38,194 nucleotides of DNA from Oscillospiraceae bacterium (lineage in GTDB: Bacteria; Bacillota; Clostridia; Oscillospirales; Oscillospiraceae). Shown one piece after another: positions 1-8,542 of the stretch. The notes under the pieces were generated by a model, which did not search any database, was not told the DNA's origin, and saw only the letters and a program-made list of their open reading frames with translations. Both the position numbers and the translations under genes were made by a program. How positions within the stretch are numbered: the first letter of the stretch is position 1; each line of letters opens with the position of its first letter. Location: contig JAFTIZ010000008.1 in the NCBI GenBank assembly GCA_017456645.1, positions 1 to 38,194 on the forward strand, written 5' to 3'.

Positions 1-1
1 C

Positions 2-1030
2 TATGCGGAAGTGCTCTGCATGGACAGCGGTCCCGGCGTAGGATATGCAGGCGGTATTGCAGGATATCTTGCCGGAACGGTAAAAGATTGCAGCAACTGG
101 GGCTTTATCCATATGTATGACCACAATAATTATACTTATGCAGGCGGTATTGTTGGTGTGGCAAGCGGAACCGTGGAACAGAGCGCAGTGATCAGCCGCT
201 GCTTTAATGAGGCATCCTTTACCGGAAGCGGCATCGTGGATTATATATACAATGGATACGTGACGGTTAAAAACTGCTATAACACAGGCTCAGTGACCAC
301 CGGTATCGTAGGTATTGCCAAGGGTGCTGGAATTTCTATCACCTACTGCCACAATGTAGGTATTACCACTAAGCCTATCATTGACAGTATCATCAACGCA
401 GATGATATAGAGATGAAAAACTGTTACTACGTTGAGACCAGCCACTACGATACCGATCGGGTCGAGATGACTGATGCTATGCTTTCCGAGAAATTTGCAG
501 ACGGCACGGTGCTGGCTCTACTGAACAACGGCCACTGGACGCAGGGCGAGGATGATGAATATCCCGTTCTGGGCGATGCCCCCGGCGTTACCGTCAGCGG
601 CATGGTGACAAGCTTCGGCAAGGAGTCGGAGCAGACCACCGTTCAACTTTTCCCGTCCGGGTCGGATACACCTGCCTTTAGCATTACGTTGACCGGAACC
701 CATGCGATGTACTCTTTCAATGGCGTTGAAGCCGGAACCTACACCATGAAGGTTAGCAAAGCAAATCACGTCACCCGTGAGTATACCGTGGTTGTTGGCA
801 ATAGTCCCATCCCTTTGGATGCAAAGATCCACCTGTTGGGCGATGTGACCGGCGACGGCAGACTGAGAAGTAATGATCTTTCCTTGGTATACGACCATGT
901 AAGCGGCGAGGCGCTGATCGAGGATGCGTACATCTTTGCCTGCGCCGATATCGACGGCAACGGAAGACTGCGCAGTAACGATGTAACCAAAATGTACAAC
1001 CATACCACCGGCGACGAACCGCTGTGGTAA
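2..1030 (+). CDS. Secreted dockerin protein with GLUG-like repeats (5' end outside window)
   Basis: The reading frame is open to the left edge, so the N-terminus and any signal peptide are missing; the GTG at 11 is not a credible start. The first part has glycine-rich repeats of the type YAGGIAG / YAGGIVG followed by a cysteine-containing NCYNTG or YCHNVG strand. This is the look of the GLUG motif, found in secreted adhesins and proteases of gut bacteria. After about residue 195 comes a small beta-sandwich resembling the carboxypeptidase regulatory-like fold (GTYTMKVSKANHVTREY). The last 65 residues are a type I dockerin with two calcium loops (GDVTGDGRLRSND and ADIDGNGRLRSND). Dockerins bind cohesins on scaffold or wall proteins. 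The C-terminal modules are shared with the next gene, including a 62-nt exact match. A role as surface glycan binder or adhesin is inference. Confidence 0.8.
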   Translation, partial: YAEVLCMDSGPGVGYAGGIAGYLAGTVKDCSNWGFIHMYDHNNYTYAGGIVGVASGTVEQSAVISRCFNEASFTGSGIVDYIYNGYVTVKNCYNTGSVTTGIVGIAKGAGISITYCHNVGITTKPIIDSIINADDIEMKNCYYVETSHYDTDRVEMTDAMLSEKFADGTVLALLNNGHWTQGEDDEYPVLGDAPGVTVSGMVTSFGKESEQTTVQLFPSGSDTPAFSITLTGTHAMYSFNGVEAGTYTMKVSKANHVTREYTVVVGNSPIPLDAKIHLLGDVTGDGRLRSNDLSLVYDHVSGEALIEDAYIFACADIDGNGRLRSNDVTKMYNHTTGDEPLW

Positions 1031-1051
1031 CAGAACTGTACCTTAGCAACC

Positions 1052-1083
1052 GGGGCGGTGATGGCATCGTCTGTCACCGCCTC
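1052..1083 (+). terminator. Hairpin between the two dockerin genes
   Basis: An 8-bp perfect stem (GGCGGTGA with TCACCGCC) that can be extended by two outer pairs, followed by only a short T-rich stretch. It may be a weak terminator or attenuator between the two genes. Confidence 0.4.
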
Positions 1084-1154
1084 TTTATCAGAGCGACAAA
1101 CAGAATCGTGGGCGCTTTACACAGCACCATCCATTTCCAAAGGAGGAATAAACG

Positions 1155-4100
1155 ATGAAACAAAACCTGTCAAAACGAATTTTGAGTATGCTGGTGGCAC
1201 TGGTCATGGTGCTGAGTATGCTCCCGGCCACAGCGACCCATGTCCACGCATGGGACGATTATGTGGAATGTGAATACTGTGGTGCAGGCTGCGGCGATGA
1301 TTACATCTGCAGTGGCGGCTCCCACTGCAGCTCCGACAGCGGTCGATCCTGCTACGATGAACACCACTGCGCCGACTGCGGCGATTGCGTGGACGACCCG
1401 GAAGAACTGTGTGATATGTGCGGCAACATATGTGAAGATTGCGCTGTCTCATGCGGTTATCACTGCAGCGATTGCAAGCAGTGTGAGGCCGAGGTAACGA
1501 TCTGTGAACTGTGCGGAAGGTGCGCCGATTGCGTGGATTATTGTGAAGCCCATGAGATGTGTGCGGAATGTGCATATGACGATGGAACACACTGCGAAAG
1601 CTGTGGCATAGGTTGCATTTACGATGATGAATTCTGCGAAAACTGCATGTTGTGCGTAAATTGCCAGGAATACGGATACTGTGAAAACTGCTATTTGTGT
1701 TACATATGTGCAACCGATTGTGGTAGTCATTGCCAAACATGCGGCAACTGTTGGGCTGATTACGATTTATGTCTGACATGCGGTGAAGTTTGCAGTAACT
1801 GCTCTGAAATCTGCGACGAGCATGAAGCGTGCATAGACTGCTGTATCTCCGACGGTTCGCACTGCCCTGAATGCGGCAACTGTGAGATGGGCGTTGATAT
1901 CTGCCCTGAATGCGGTCTATGCAGTGAATGTTCCGAATACTGCTATGAATGCGCTGCATGCATTTCATGTATGATAAATGATGGCGGTCACTGTCCCAAT
2001 TGTCAGGATTGCTATTCTCTCGTAGATTATGTCTGCTGGGAGTGTTTTTCTTGCAGCAATTGCGTTGAATTTTGTGAAGCCTGCGACGCATGTTTAGACT
2101 GCTGCGTGTATGAAGGATGGCATTGCGGAGGTTGCTATACCTGCGGCGGTGAGGAATTTGTATGCCCTGAATGTTTCGATCATTGCAGCGGATGTACCGC
2201 ATGGTGTTATGCCTGCTTCAAATGCTACGACTGTCACGGAAGCAGTGAGGTCTGCCCTGACTGCGAAGGATGCATAGAAGAGTTTGATGACAGAAATTAC
2301 TGTAAAGAATGCGGTAAATGCTCTGAATGTGCAGAATACTGCACCGAATGTGAAAAGTGTCATGAGTGTGCCTATAACGAAGGAACGCATTGCCAGGAAT
2401 GTGAAGACTGTCTGTTCCTTGCAGGGGACTACTGCAGTGAATGCTTCAAATGCCATAACTGTATTTCAGATTGGTGCGGTGAATGTGAGAAGTGTCTGGA
2501 CTGTGCCACCGGCGGTCACTGTCAGGACTGCGGTGCCTGCCACAGCAACACAGACCTTTGTGAATTATGTTTACGCTGCTTCGAGGACAGCTGTGGTGGT
2601 GCCTGCGACAAGGGATGTTCCGCATGTCTTGTGTGTCATCTGGAAAATGAGGCTGCCTGCGAGGATTGCGGTGCATGCTTCGTTACGGGAGACGGAGCTT
2701 CTCACTGTCAGGAATGTAACTCCTGTGCAAACTGTCTGGGAGACGAATTCTGTGAAGAATGTAAGCTATGTGACAACTGTGCAAGAGACAACGAATGTCA
2801 TTGTCCCGACTGCGGCGAATGTCTGACAGAACGAGGTGAAGGCTCCTACTGCGTGGATTGCTTCAAGTGCTTTGAATGTGCGGATAACTACTGCGCGGAG
2901 TGCAAGCTCTGCAATGATTGCACCGAGCTCTGCACCGAATGCGAGCGCACCTGCTATAACTGCAAGAATGTCTGCGGTGGCTGCGGCAAGTGCGAGGAGC
3001 ATGTCTGGATCTGCCCCGATTGCGGTGAGGTCTGCTCCGATTGCGGAGACGTCTGCGGCAACTGCTATTCCTGCTCCAACTGCGAAATAATCTGCGAGGA
3101 GTGCGGCGAGCATTGCACCAACTGCTTCGCCGATATCTGCGGCAGCTGCAGCAAGTGCAGCGACCATGTATGGATCTGTCCCGACTGCGGCGAGGCCTGC
3201 ACCGACTGCAGCGAGATCTGCGGAAACTGCCATACCTGTATTGACTGCGCGACGGCGATCTGCCCCGATTGCGGCGAGGTCTGCGCGGAATGCGGCATCG
3301 TCTGCGGCAACTGCGGCACCTGCGAGAATGACGGAATTATCTGTGAAGACTGCGGCGAGGGCTGTGACAACTGCGGCATCGTTTGCGGCAACTGCCTGCT
3401 TTGCGACAACTGCGCCCAGGTTTGTCCCGAGTGTGAGAAAAACTGCTCTGAATGCAGCACCATCTGCGGCACCTGCGGCTTCTGCGAGGACTGCGCGGAT
3501 ATCTGCGAAATCTGCGGTGAGGGGTGCAGCAATTGTACGGAGTGCTGCCAGGAGTGCGGCGACTGCGGCAACTGCCTGGAGCTGTGCCCTGATTGTATGG
3601 AAGTTTGCTCTGAATGTGCCCAGGTCTGCGGCGAATGCGGCACCTGCGAGAACTGCACCGAATTCTGCGCCGATTGCGGCCTGTGCGTCAACTGTGTTCA
3701 GATCTGCTCCGATTGCGGCATGGTCTGCAGCGGCTGCGCCGATTTCTGCGAAGCCTGCGGCCTTTGCGGCGATTGCACTGTGATCTGTGACGGCTGCGGT
3801 GAAGCCTGTGAAAACTGTGCGGATATGTGCGAAAACTGCGCTCTGTGCGCTGATTGCACCGAGCTTTGCGGTGAGTGCGGCGCTTGCTGCGCTGAATGTG
3901 CGGATTACTGCGACCTGTGCCAGATGTGCTATGAATGCGCCGCGGATGCCGGTGAGCATTGCCCCGAATGTCTGGAATGCTTTACCGTGGTGGATCCCTG
4001 CGAGGGAGATTGCGGCTACTGCGTGGATTGCTGCGAATGTGACGACACGGCAACCCTGACCGGCGTTGTAACCAGCTTTGGCAGCAATACCGATGATGTC

Positions 4101-4493
4101 GTGATACGGCTGACTCTGAGCGGAGAAACCACTCCGGCTTATACCACAACGGTGAAGGGCAATGCTGCCAGCTACACCTTTGCGGATGTGGCGTATGGTA
4201 CTTACACCATGACGATCAGCAAAAACAACCATGTTACCCGTGCGTACACCGTGGTCGTTGACACCAGCCTCATTACTCAGGACGCAAAGATTCATCTGCT
4301 GGGCGATGTGAACGGCGACGGCAGACTGAGAAGTAATGATCTTTCCTTGGTATACGACCATGTAAGCGGCGAGGAGACCATTCTCGATGATTACATCTTC
4401 CGGTGCGCCGATATCGACGGCAGCGGGAGAATCCGCAGCAATGATGTCACCAAGATGTACGACCATACCACCGGCGACGAGCCTCTTTGGTAA
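1155..4493 (+). CDS. Giant CxxC-repeat secreted protein with C-terminal dockerin
   Basis: 1112 residues. ATG follows AGGAGG at 1141-1146. Residues 1-32 are a clear signal peptide ending VHA. From residue 39 to 962 I count about 245 cysteines (about 26%), mostly in alternating CxxC-x3-CxxC runs, with many Asp/Glu and small residues between them and scattered linkers such as DGTHC or HVWIC. A 55-residue unit is duplicated in tandem (HVWICPDCGE at residues 616 and 671). After residue 965 come a carboxypeptidase-regulatory-like beta-sandwich and a type I dockerin (1047-1112) almost identical to the upstream gene's. Export and docking to a cohesin follow from these modules; the function of the cysteine region is unknown. 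It could be a disulfide-stapled rod or an extracellular metal-binding polymer. Before about 2880 the cysteines are a TGT/TGC mix; after it TGC dominates, suggesting stepwise repeat expansion. I do not recognise a named family for the repeat. Confidence 0.9.
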   Translation: MKQNLSKRILSMLVALVMVLSMLPATATHVHAWDDYVECEYCGAGCGDDYICSGGSHCSSDSGRSCYDEHHCADCGDCVDDPEELCDMCGNICEDCAVSCGYHCSDCKQCEAEVTICELCGRCADCVDYCEAHEMCAECAYDDGTHCESCGIGCIYDDEFCENCMLCVNCQEYGYCENCYLCYICATDCGSHCQTCGNCWADYDLCLTCGEVCSNCSEICDEHEACIDCCISDGSHCPECGNCEMGVDICPECGLCSECSEYCYECAACISCMINDGGHCPNCQDCYSLVDYVCWECFSCSNCVEFCEACDACLDCCVYEGWHCGGCYTCGGEEFVCPECFDHCSGCTAWCYACFKCYDCHGSSEVCPDCEGCIEEFDDRNYCKECGKCSECAEYCTECEKCHECAYNEGTHCQECEDCLFLAGDYCSECFKCHNCISDWCGECEKCLDCATGGHCQDCGACHSNTDLCELCLRCFEDSCGGACDKGCSACLVCHLENEAACEDCGACFVTGDGASHCQECNSCANCLGDEFCEECKLCDNCARDNECHCPDCGECLTERGEGSYCVDCFKCFECADNYCAECKLCNDCTELCTECERTCYNCKNVCGGCGKCEEHVWICPDCGEVCSDCGDVCGNCYSCSNCEIICEECGEHCTNCFADICGSCSKCSDHVWICPDCGEACTDCSEICGNCHTCIDCATAICPDCGEVCAECGIVCGNCGTCENDGIICEDCGEGCDNCGIVCGNCLLCDNCAQVCPECEKNCSECSTICGTCGFCEDCADICEICGEGCSNCTECCQECGDCGNCLELCPDCMEVCSECAQVCGECGTCENCTEFCADCGLCVNCVQICSDCGMVCSGCADFCEACGLCGDCTVICDGCGEACENCADMCENCALCADCTELCGECGACCAECADYCDLCQMCYECAADAGEHCPECLECFTVVDPCEGDCGYCVDCCECDDTATLTGVVTSFGSNTDDVVIRLTLSGETTPAYTTTVKGNAASYTFADVAYGTYTMTISKNNHVTRAYTVVVDTSLITQDAKIHLLGDVNGDGRLRSNDLSLVYDHVSGEETILDDYIFRCADIDGSGRIRSNDVTKMYDHTTGDEPLW

Positions 4494-4500
4494 AAACAAG

Positions 4501-4531
4501 CAGAGGGCTATCCTGCCGGGATAGCCCTCTG
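4501..4531 (+). terminator. Strong 13-bp hairpin after the dockerin genes
   Basis: A perfect 13-bp stem (CAGAGGGCTATCC and its complement, loop TGCCG) lies 7 bases after the stop codon at 4493. It is followed by TC and a run of A rather than a T tract, so on the plus strand it is an unusual terminator. Read on the minus strand it is followed by CTTGTTTTT. Confidence 0.55.
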
Positions 4532-4585
4532 TCAAAAAAAGCGTTACACACGATGTCAATATTCAACTACACGGGAGGTATCTTT

Positions 4586-5029
4586 ATGAGCTATGTTGGA
4601 AAATGGGTATTTCATTCTGTTGGCATGATGGATGAAAACGACGAAATGGTCTATATGCGTGCGGAGGAATATCTGAACGCGCCCATGCCCTATGTCGATG
4701 AAACCGATGAAGAAGCCGTTGCCGACGAAATGAAAGAGAGAAAGCAGACCATCGGTGGACAGCTGGCTGTTTGTGAAGACGGCAAATTGTATATGCTGAT
4801 GCCCCTGCCCGAGGGCGTATCCCAGGCGGAGGTGGACGCCGCGGCAGCGGCTGGTCATATCAAGCTCTACGACGGCATGATGACCGATGAACCCAAGACT
4901 TGGGAAGAACGGGAAGGTGCGCTTTGGTTAGAGGTCGGTATGGGCATGAGCGAGGACGGCTGGGTCAAGCTTTCCGACGATGACGGCTTCCTGAGCGTTA
5001 TGACCATTCGATATGCAAAAGCTGACTAA
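4586..5029 (+). CDS. Small hypothetical protein, 147 aa
   Basis: I chose the ATG at 4586 because GGGAGG (4573-4578) precedes it at normal spacing; the frame stays open further upstream but runs through the terminator hairpin. The product begins MSYVGKWVF and is acidic, with no signal peptide, membrane segment or cysteine motif. The opening YVGKWVFHSVGM and the later GQLAVCEDGKLYMLMPLP suggest a small beta-rich, lipocalin-like fold, but I do not recognise the family. It is the first gene of a close-packed operon; the next gene starts 17 bases after its stop. Confidence 0.7.
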   Translation: MSYVGKWVFHSVGMMDENDEMVYMRAEEYLNAPMPYVDETDEEAVADEMKERKQTIGGQLAVCEDGKLYMLMPLPEGVSQAEVDAAAAAGHIKLYDGMMTDEPKTWEEREGALWLEVGMGMSEDGWVKLSDDDGFLSVMTIRYAKAD

Positions 5030-5046
5030 AATAGGAGGACAATGAA

Positions 5047-5646
5047 ATGAGTTTTTTTGATTCGTTGAAAAGAGCGGCGGAGTCTGCGCTGAAAAGAGAA
5101 ACTTCCAAGGCAATCAATCAAGCCGTCCAGTCCGTTGGAAAGGGTAGAAATCATACAGAAACCTTTACTTTTTCCGCCTTGCCCCAGAATGTGGCGCAGC
5201 TGCAGGCACTGCCGGAGGCTTCTTTGGACTCTGCCTTCAAGACAACGGCCCTGACCATTCTGGCTCTGTGCCGTTATGAAACTTCCCCGGAGGATGCTTT
5301 TGCCATGCTGGATTTCCTGAAAGGACCGGAAGAGGTCAGCGGTTATGAAAAGCAGTTCATTCGGGAGCGGCTGCAGGGCAAAGCCTACATTCCCCGTTCC
5401 TATTTGGCCGGTGCTACGCCCCAGAACGGCTACCAGCCCTCCACACCTTACACCGTCACGGTGATCGAAAATCCCTATTCCTTCGACAATGAGAACTGGG
5501 CGACCTTGTATGTTGCCAGCGGCGGCGCGGATAACCCCAGAAACATCAAGCTGCGCAAAAAGCCCTCCACGGGCCAGTGGTTCTTAAATGATATCCAGTG
5601 CCTGTCCGAGATTCGCGTCCCCGTTTCGGATGATCCCTGGGCATGA
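5047..5646 (+). CDS. DUF6935-like protein
   Basis: 199 residues, ATG 8 bases after AGGAGG (5033-5038); an ATG at 5042 is out of frame and stops at once. The central and C-terminal parts match what I remember of DUF6935 proteins of gut Clostridia: FKTTALTILALCRYETSPE, then FLKGPEEVSGYEKQFIRER, PRSYLAGATPQNGY, a beta-rich YTVTVIENPYS...ATLYVASGGADNPR, and the ending VPVSDDPWA. The family has no known function. The N-terminus is a short amphipathic helix with no signal peptide, so the protein is probably cytoplasmic. Its stop overlaps the next start (ATGA), a sign of translational coupling. Confidence 0.8.
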   Translation: MSFFDSLKRAAESALKRETSKAINQAVQSVGKGRNHTETFTFSALPQNVAQLQALPEASLDSAFKTTALTILALCRYETSPEDAFAMLDFLKGPEEVSGYEKQFIRERLQGKAYIPRSYLAGATPQNGYQPSTPYTVTVIENPYSFDNENWATLYVASGGADNPRNIKLRKKPSTGQWFLNDIQCLSEIRVPVSDDPWA

Positions 5647-6074
5647 GCGGCGAAATGTTCAGCAACGGGATCCTCCGTGTGTTTGTGCCAACAGGCTGGA
5701 AGCGCTTTTACGGAATAGATTCCGAAGGCAAGACAACCCCCAAGAAACTGCATATCTATAAAGATGCCCAAACGGAATTTGATATTTTTTCAAAAGCAGG
5801 CCTCACGATCTGCTATTACGGAAAAGACGAATACTTTCTTTCGCCAAAGTTTTTTTATGATGATGTTCAGGACTTGGAGCCTTTTGAGTGCGGCAAACAC
5901 CGCTGGGAGGGCTACACCTGCACCAGCTTGGGATATCCGTATACCATGCTGACGGCAATGTCGGACAGCGCGACATTTTATGTTATGGTTCTGACGGAAA
6001 ACGGCGAACACCAAATCTCGCTTCAGGATGGGGATGTCCGCGCGATTCTCGAAAGTATAGAGGCCTGTGAGTAA
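5643..6074 (+). CDS. Hypothetical protein, 143 aa, coupled to the DUF6935 gene
   Basis: Starts with ATG inside the ATGA overlap with the preceding stop. The sequence (FSNGILRVFVPTGWKRFYG, then paired beta strands and a C-terminal VRAILESIE helix) resembles the small alpha/beta PsbP/DUF1795-like fold, in which a protein begins with a statement such as 'vptGW' and ends with an 'ILeSi' helix. This is a fold guess only. No signal peptide. Overlap and orientation say it works with the DUF6935 product. Confidence 0.7.
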   Translation: MSGEMFSNGILRVFVPTGWKRFYGIDSEGKTTPKKLHIYKDAQTEFDIFSKAGLTICYYGKDEYFLSPKFFYDDVQDLEPFECGKHRWEGYTCTSLGYPYTMLTAMSDSATFYVMVLTENGEHQISLQDGDVRAILESIEACE

Positions 6075-6096
6075 TATAAAAGGGGGAGTCCGACAA

Positions 6097-7395
6097 GTGA
6101 AGTATCAGAGAATAATCAGTGCGCTGCTATGTTTATGTATGCTCCCGTGTCTGGTATCTTGTGGCAACAATCCGGAGAAGCCCCGGGAAACCGAGCCTCA
6201 GACTCCTACCGGTAATTCGGTTCCAACTGAAAACCCCAATGACCCAAACGGAGAGGAGCCTTGCGAACTAAGCGTACTTACGCTGGAAAAGGCATTGCAT
6301 ACCTACTACGAATGGGCAGATGATTATGACCGGGCACTTGTTCGGAGCGAACATTCCTGTGTGACGCTGGGGCAGACGGATGCGAAAGCGTTTCCTGAAA
6401 TGGCAGAGGTACTCAGTCAAAAAGCCACCATGCAGGAAAATGCTATGCTGGACGAGTTTTACGATCTGGTCAGTGCGGCCAATACGGAGCTTGACCTGAA
6501 CCGGGATGGCTTTGAAACCTATGTGTCAACACTGGATGTTCAGGTGCGCCGGGCGGACAGCGTTGTGTTAAGCCTGCTGTCAGATTCCTATTCCCATTAC
6601 GGTCAAATCCGCAATTACAGGGTCTTCCACGGAAGTAATTACGATACCCAAAGCGGAAAAGAGCTGGCGCTGAACGATGTGGTCAAGGAGATAAACAACG
6701 ACTTGGCTTTAGCGGTGCAAGAGGAACTGACCAGTCATATGTGGACGGGGGATTTCTATTCCGAAAATGCCGTCGAAGACTATTTCGCCAATACGCCCTG
6801 TGACGGCTTCAGCTGGACGGTGGATTACATCGGTGTGACCTTCTACTTTGCCCCCGGCGATCTGTGCGACGAGGGTGCAATGACCGCAACGGTTTCCTTT
6901 GCCGCTCATCCGGAGCTTTTTTACGAAAAGTATATGACTTCTCCGGCAGAGTACACAGTGGAGTTGCCGCTGGATATTTCTTTCTTTACGAATTGGGATG
7001 CAGACGGAGATTATGAAGAACTGTCGGTATCCGGCTGGTATGATGATGAGCGAAACGCCTATGTGGATTTCGGCATCTACACGGAGGTCGGGGAGTATCG
7101 TGAGGACTGCTATGTGTACGACTTCCATCCTTACTATGTCAAAGCAGCGAGCGGTCATTATCTGTATCTGTTCTGCGAGGACTTTGATGAAGGCTTGCGG
7201 CAGATGAAGCTGATCGTTTTCAGCCTGAACGAAGATGGGAGCGTTACAAAGTCCGGCGAGCGGAACGTCAGCCCCTCGTGGCTGGCAGATAACAAGTTCA
7301 TCGTGCCGACCGATCCCGGCAAACTCACTCTGGATGATGGTGCGGAAAAGGCTGTTTTTGCAGTGGGTAGCGATGGAATACCGACCAAAGTATAA
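6097..7395 (+). CDS. Lipoprotein with DUF4163/DUF3298 (RsiV/PdaC-like) region
   Basis: 432 residues. I place the start at the GTG at 6097, after AGGGGGAG (6081-6088), because this puts a lipoprotein signal peptide at the very N-terminus (KYQRIISALLCLCMLPCLVSC), with the lipobox cysteine about residue 22. A Pro/Thr/Glu linker follows. Residues from about 140 to 300 show the arrangement of the DUF4163-DUF3298 pair seen in RsiV anti-sigma factors and PdaC-type deacetylases: NYDTQSGKELALNDVV, then a segment ending VTFYFAPGDLCDEG and a terminal VELPLD strand. The remainder (D-A-D-G-DYEEL onwards) is a beta-propeller-like extension without a catalytic motif. It is probably anchored on the outer membrane face; a sensor or ligand-binding role is inference. 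Confidence 0.75.
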   Translation: MKYQRIISALLCLCMLPCLVSCGNNPEKPRETEPQTPTGNSVPTENPNDPNGEEPCELSVLTLEKALHTYYEWADDYDRALVRSEHSCVTLGQTDAKAFPEMAEVLSQKATMQENAMLDEFYDLVSAANTELDLNRDGFETYVSTLDVQVRRADSVVLSLLSDSYSHYGQIRNYRVFHGSNYDTQSGKELALNDVVKEINNDLALAVQEELTSHMWTGDFYSENAVEDYFANTPCDGFSWTVDYIGVTFYFAPGDLCDEGAMTATVSFAAHPELFYEKYMTSPAEYTVELPLDISFFTNWDADGDYEELSVSGWYDDERNAYVDFGIYTEVGEYREDCYVYDFHPYYVKAASGHYLYLFCEDFDEGLRQMKLIVFSLNEDGSVTKSGERNVSPSWLADNKFIVPTDPGKLTLDDGAEKAVFAVGSDGIPTKV

Positions 7396-7413
7396 AGAAA
7401 TGAGGCAATATTT

Positions 7414-8361
7414 ATGAGGAAAACAGTGTGCCTTTTATTGGCTGTACTGATGAGCTGTCTGCTGGCAATGCCGGCAATGGCGGCACCGGAGGGGCCGGTG
7501 ATCACCTTACAGCCCCAGAGCCCCAATTATCCCCATTACAGCGTTGCGATCTATACAGTGAAGGCCGAGGGAACCAATCTGCAGGCGACCTGGTACATGG
7601 AGTGGCTGGGAAAAACCTACACCATTTCTGATATCGGCGGTGCTATGGAGGAATGGGAGGCCTTCGCCGGTGAATCCTATGGCGCACGCAAGGTGGATGA
7701 CAACACCTTTATCTTCGTGTTTGAAGGTATCGAGCGTGATTTGGATGGCGGGTATATCTGGTGCGTGATTGAAGATGGGCACTACGCTGTGACCAGTCAG
7801 AAAAGCCGCATTTGCGTTGGCAGTGAGAAAATGCCGCCGGAGATCGTGAGCATCCCCACAGAGCTGACGGTGGAGCAAAGCGCAGAAGCAGAGATTCGTT
7901 GTGTTGCCAAATCGCTCGACGATTCAGAGCTTTCCTTCCTGTGGTACGAAACGGATACGGGAAGGCTGGGGGATATCCGTGCGGTGAACCGTGGTACGGA
8001 AACCGCCGATTATCTGCTCTGCGACACATCCGAGGTGGGAACTCGCAACTACATTTGCATGGTTGAGTCGGCCAACGGCGGTATGACATACAGCAGTGTG
8101 GTATCTGTGACTGTCACGGAAAAACAGCCCGAACAAACACAGCCGCAGGATCCGACGGAGCCTACGACCACGCCTACAGTGCCTTCGGAGCAGCCGACCG
8201 TCAGCACGGAGGGCAGCACATCCGAAACACAAGCTCCAACAACAACGCCGGATGCTCCGCAACAGGACGAACTTCCCTGGTGGACATTTCTGATCGTTGC
8301 CGTTATCGCGGCAGGCGTTGGTTTTGGCGCGGCAGTTATCTTTGTGAAAAAGAAAAAGTAA
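7414..8361 (+). CDS. Membrane-anchored Ig-like surface protein
   Basis: 315 residues. Signal peptide MRKTVCLLLAVLMSCLLAMP ending near AMAAPEGP. Two Ig-like beta-sandwiches follow (about 28-135 and 140-232), each with the pair of hydrophobic/cysteine strands seen in bacterial Ig domains (YIWCVIEDG and YICMVESANGG). A Pro/Thr/Gln-rich stalk of about 50 residues leads to a single membrane helix (about 289-310) and a KKKK stop-transfer tail. This is a type I membrane protein exposed on the surface. It is the last gene of the operon that begins at 4586. The binding partner is unknown. Confidence 0.8.
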   Translation: MRKTVCLLLAVLMSCLLAMPAMAAPEGPVITLQPQSPNYPHYSVAIYTVKAEGTNLQATWYMEWLGKTYTISDIGGAMEEWEAFAGESYGARKVDDNTFIFVFEGIERDLDGGYIWCVIEDGHYAVTSQKSRICVGSEKMPPEIVSIPTELTVEQSAEAEIRCVAKSLDDSELSFLWYETDTGRLGDIRAVNRGTETADYLLCDTSEVGTRNYICMVESANGGMTYSSVVSVTVTEKQPEQTQPQDPTEPTTTPTVPSEQPTVSTEGSTSETQAPTTTPDAPQQDELPWWTFLIVAVIAAGVGFGAAVIFVKKKK

Positions 8362-8407
8362 AATAAAAACGACAGACGCAACCATAAAAGCACCGGATTT
8401 TATCAAG

Positions 8408-8457
8408 AAGTGACCCCCGAAAGTTAGAAATAATTGTCTAACTGTGAGGGGTCACTT
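8408..8457. terminator. Two-tier hairpin after the five-gene operon
   Basis: Outer 10-bp stem AAGTGACCCC/GGGGTCACTT (8408-8417 with 8448-8457) encloses an inner 6-bp stem GTTAGA/TCTAAC (8423-8428 with 8437-8442). It lies 46 bases after the operon's last stop. No T tract follows, so termination is plausible but unproven; it could also be a repeat element. Confidence 0.4.
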
Positions 8458-8542
8458 CATTTGCGCGGTTTCCGGTGGCTTTATATATTTCAGGTTGTGC
8501 TGGGGCGTGATCATAACGAAACGCTTTTGAAATATCGAGCAT

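Noticed and set aside
1204..2202. Arg/His-rich open frame antisense to the CxxC protein
   Set aside because: Composition artefact of the repeated cysteine codons; no start signal.
1270..4040. Iron-sulfur ferredoxin or zinc-ribbon protein
   Set aside because: The CxxCxxCxxxC ferredoxin spacing is not consistently present, and the protein is exported and dockerin-tagged, unlike cytoplasmic zinc-ribbon or ferredoxin proteins.
2766..4559. Open frame of 597 codons antisense to the CxxC protein
   Set aside because: Ala/Val/Ile-rich text produced by reading TGC/GAG repeats backwards; it crosses the terminator hairpin and lacks a domain.
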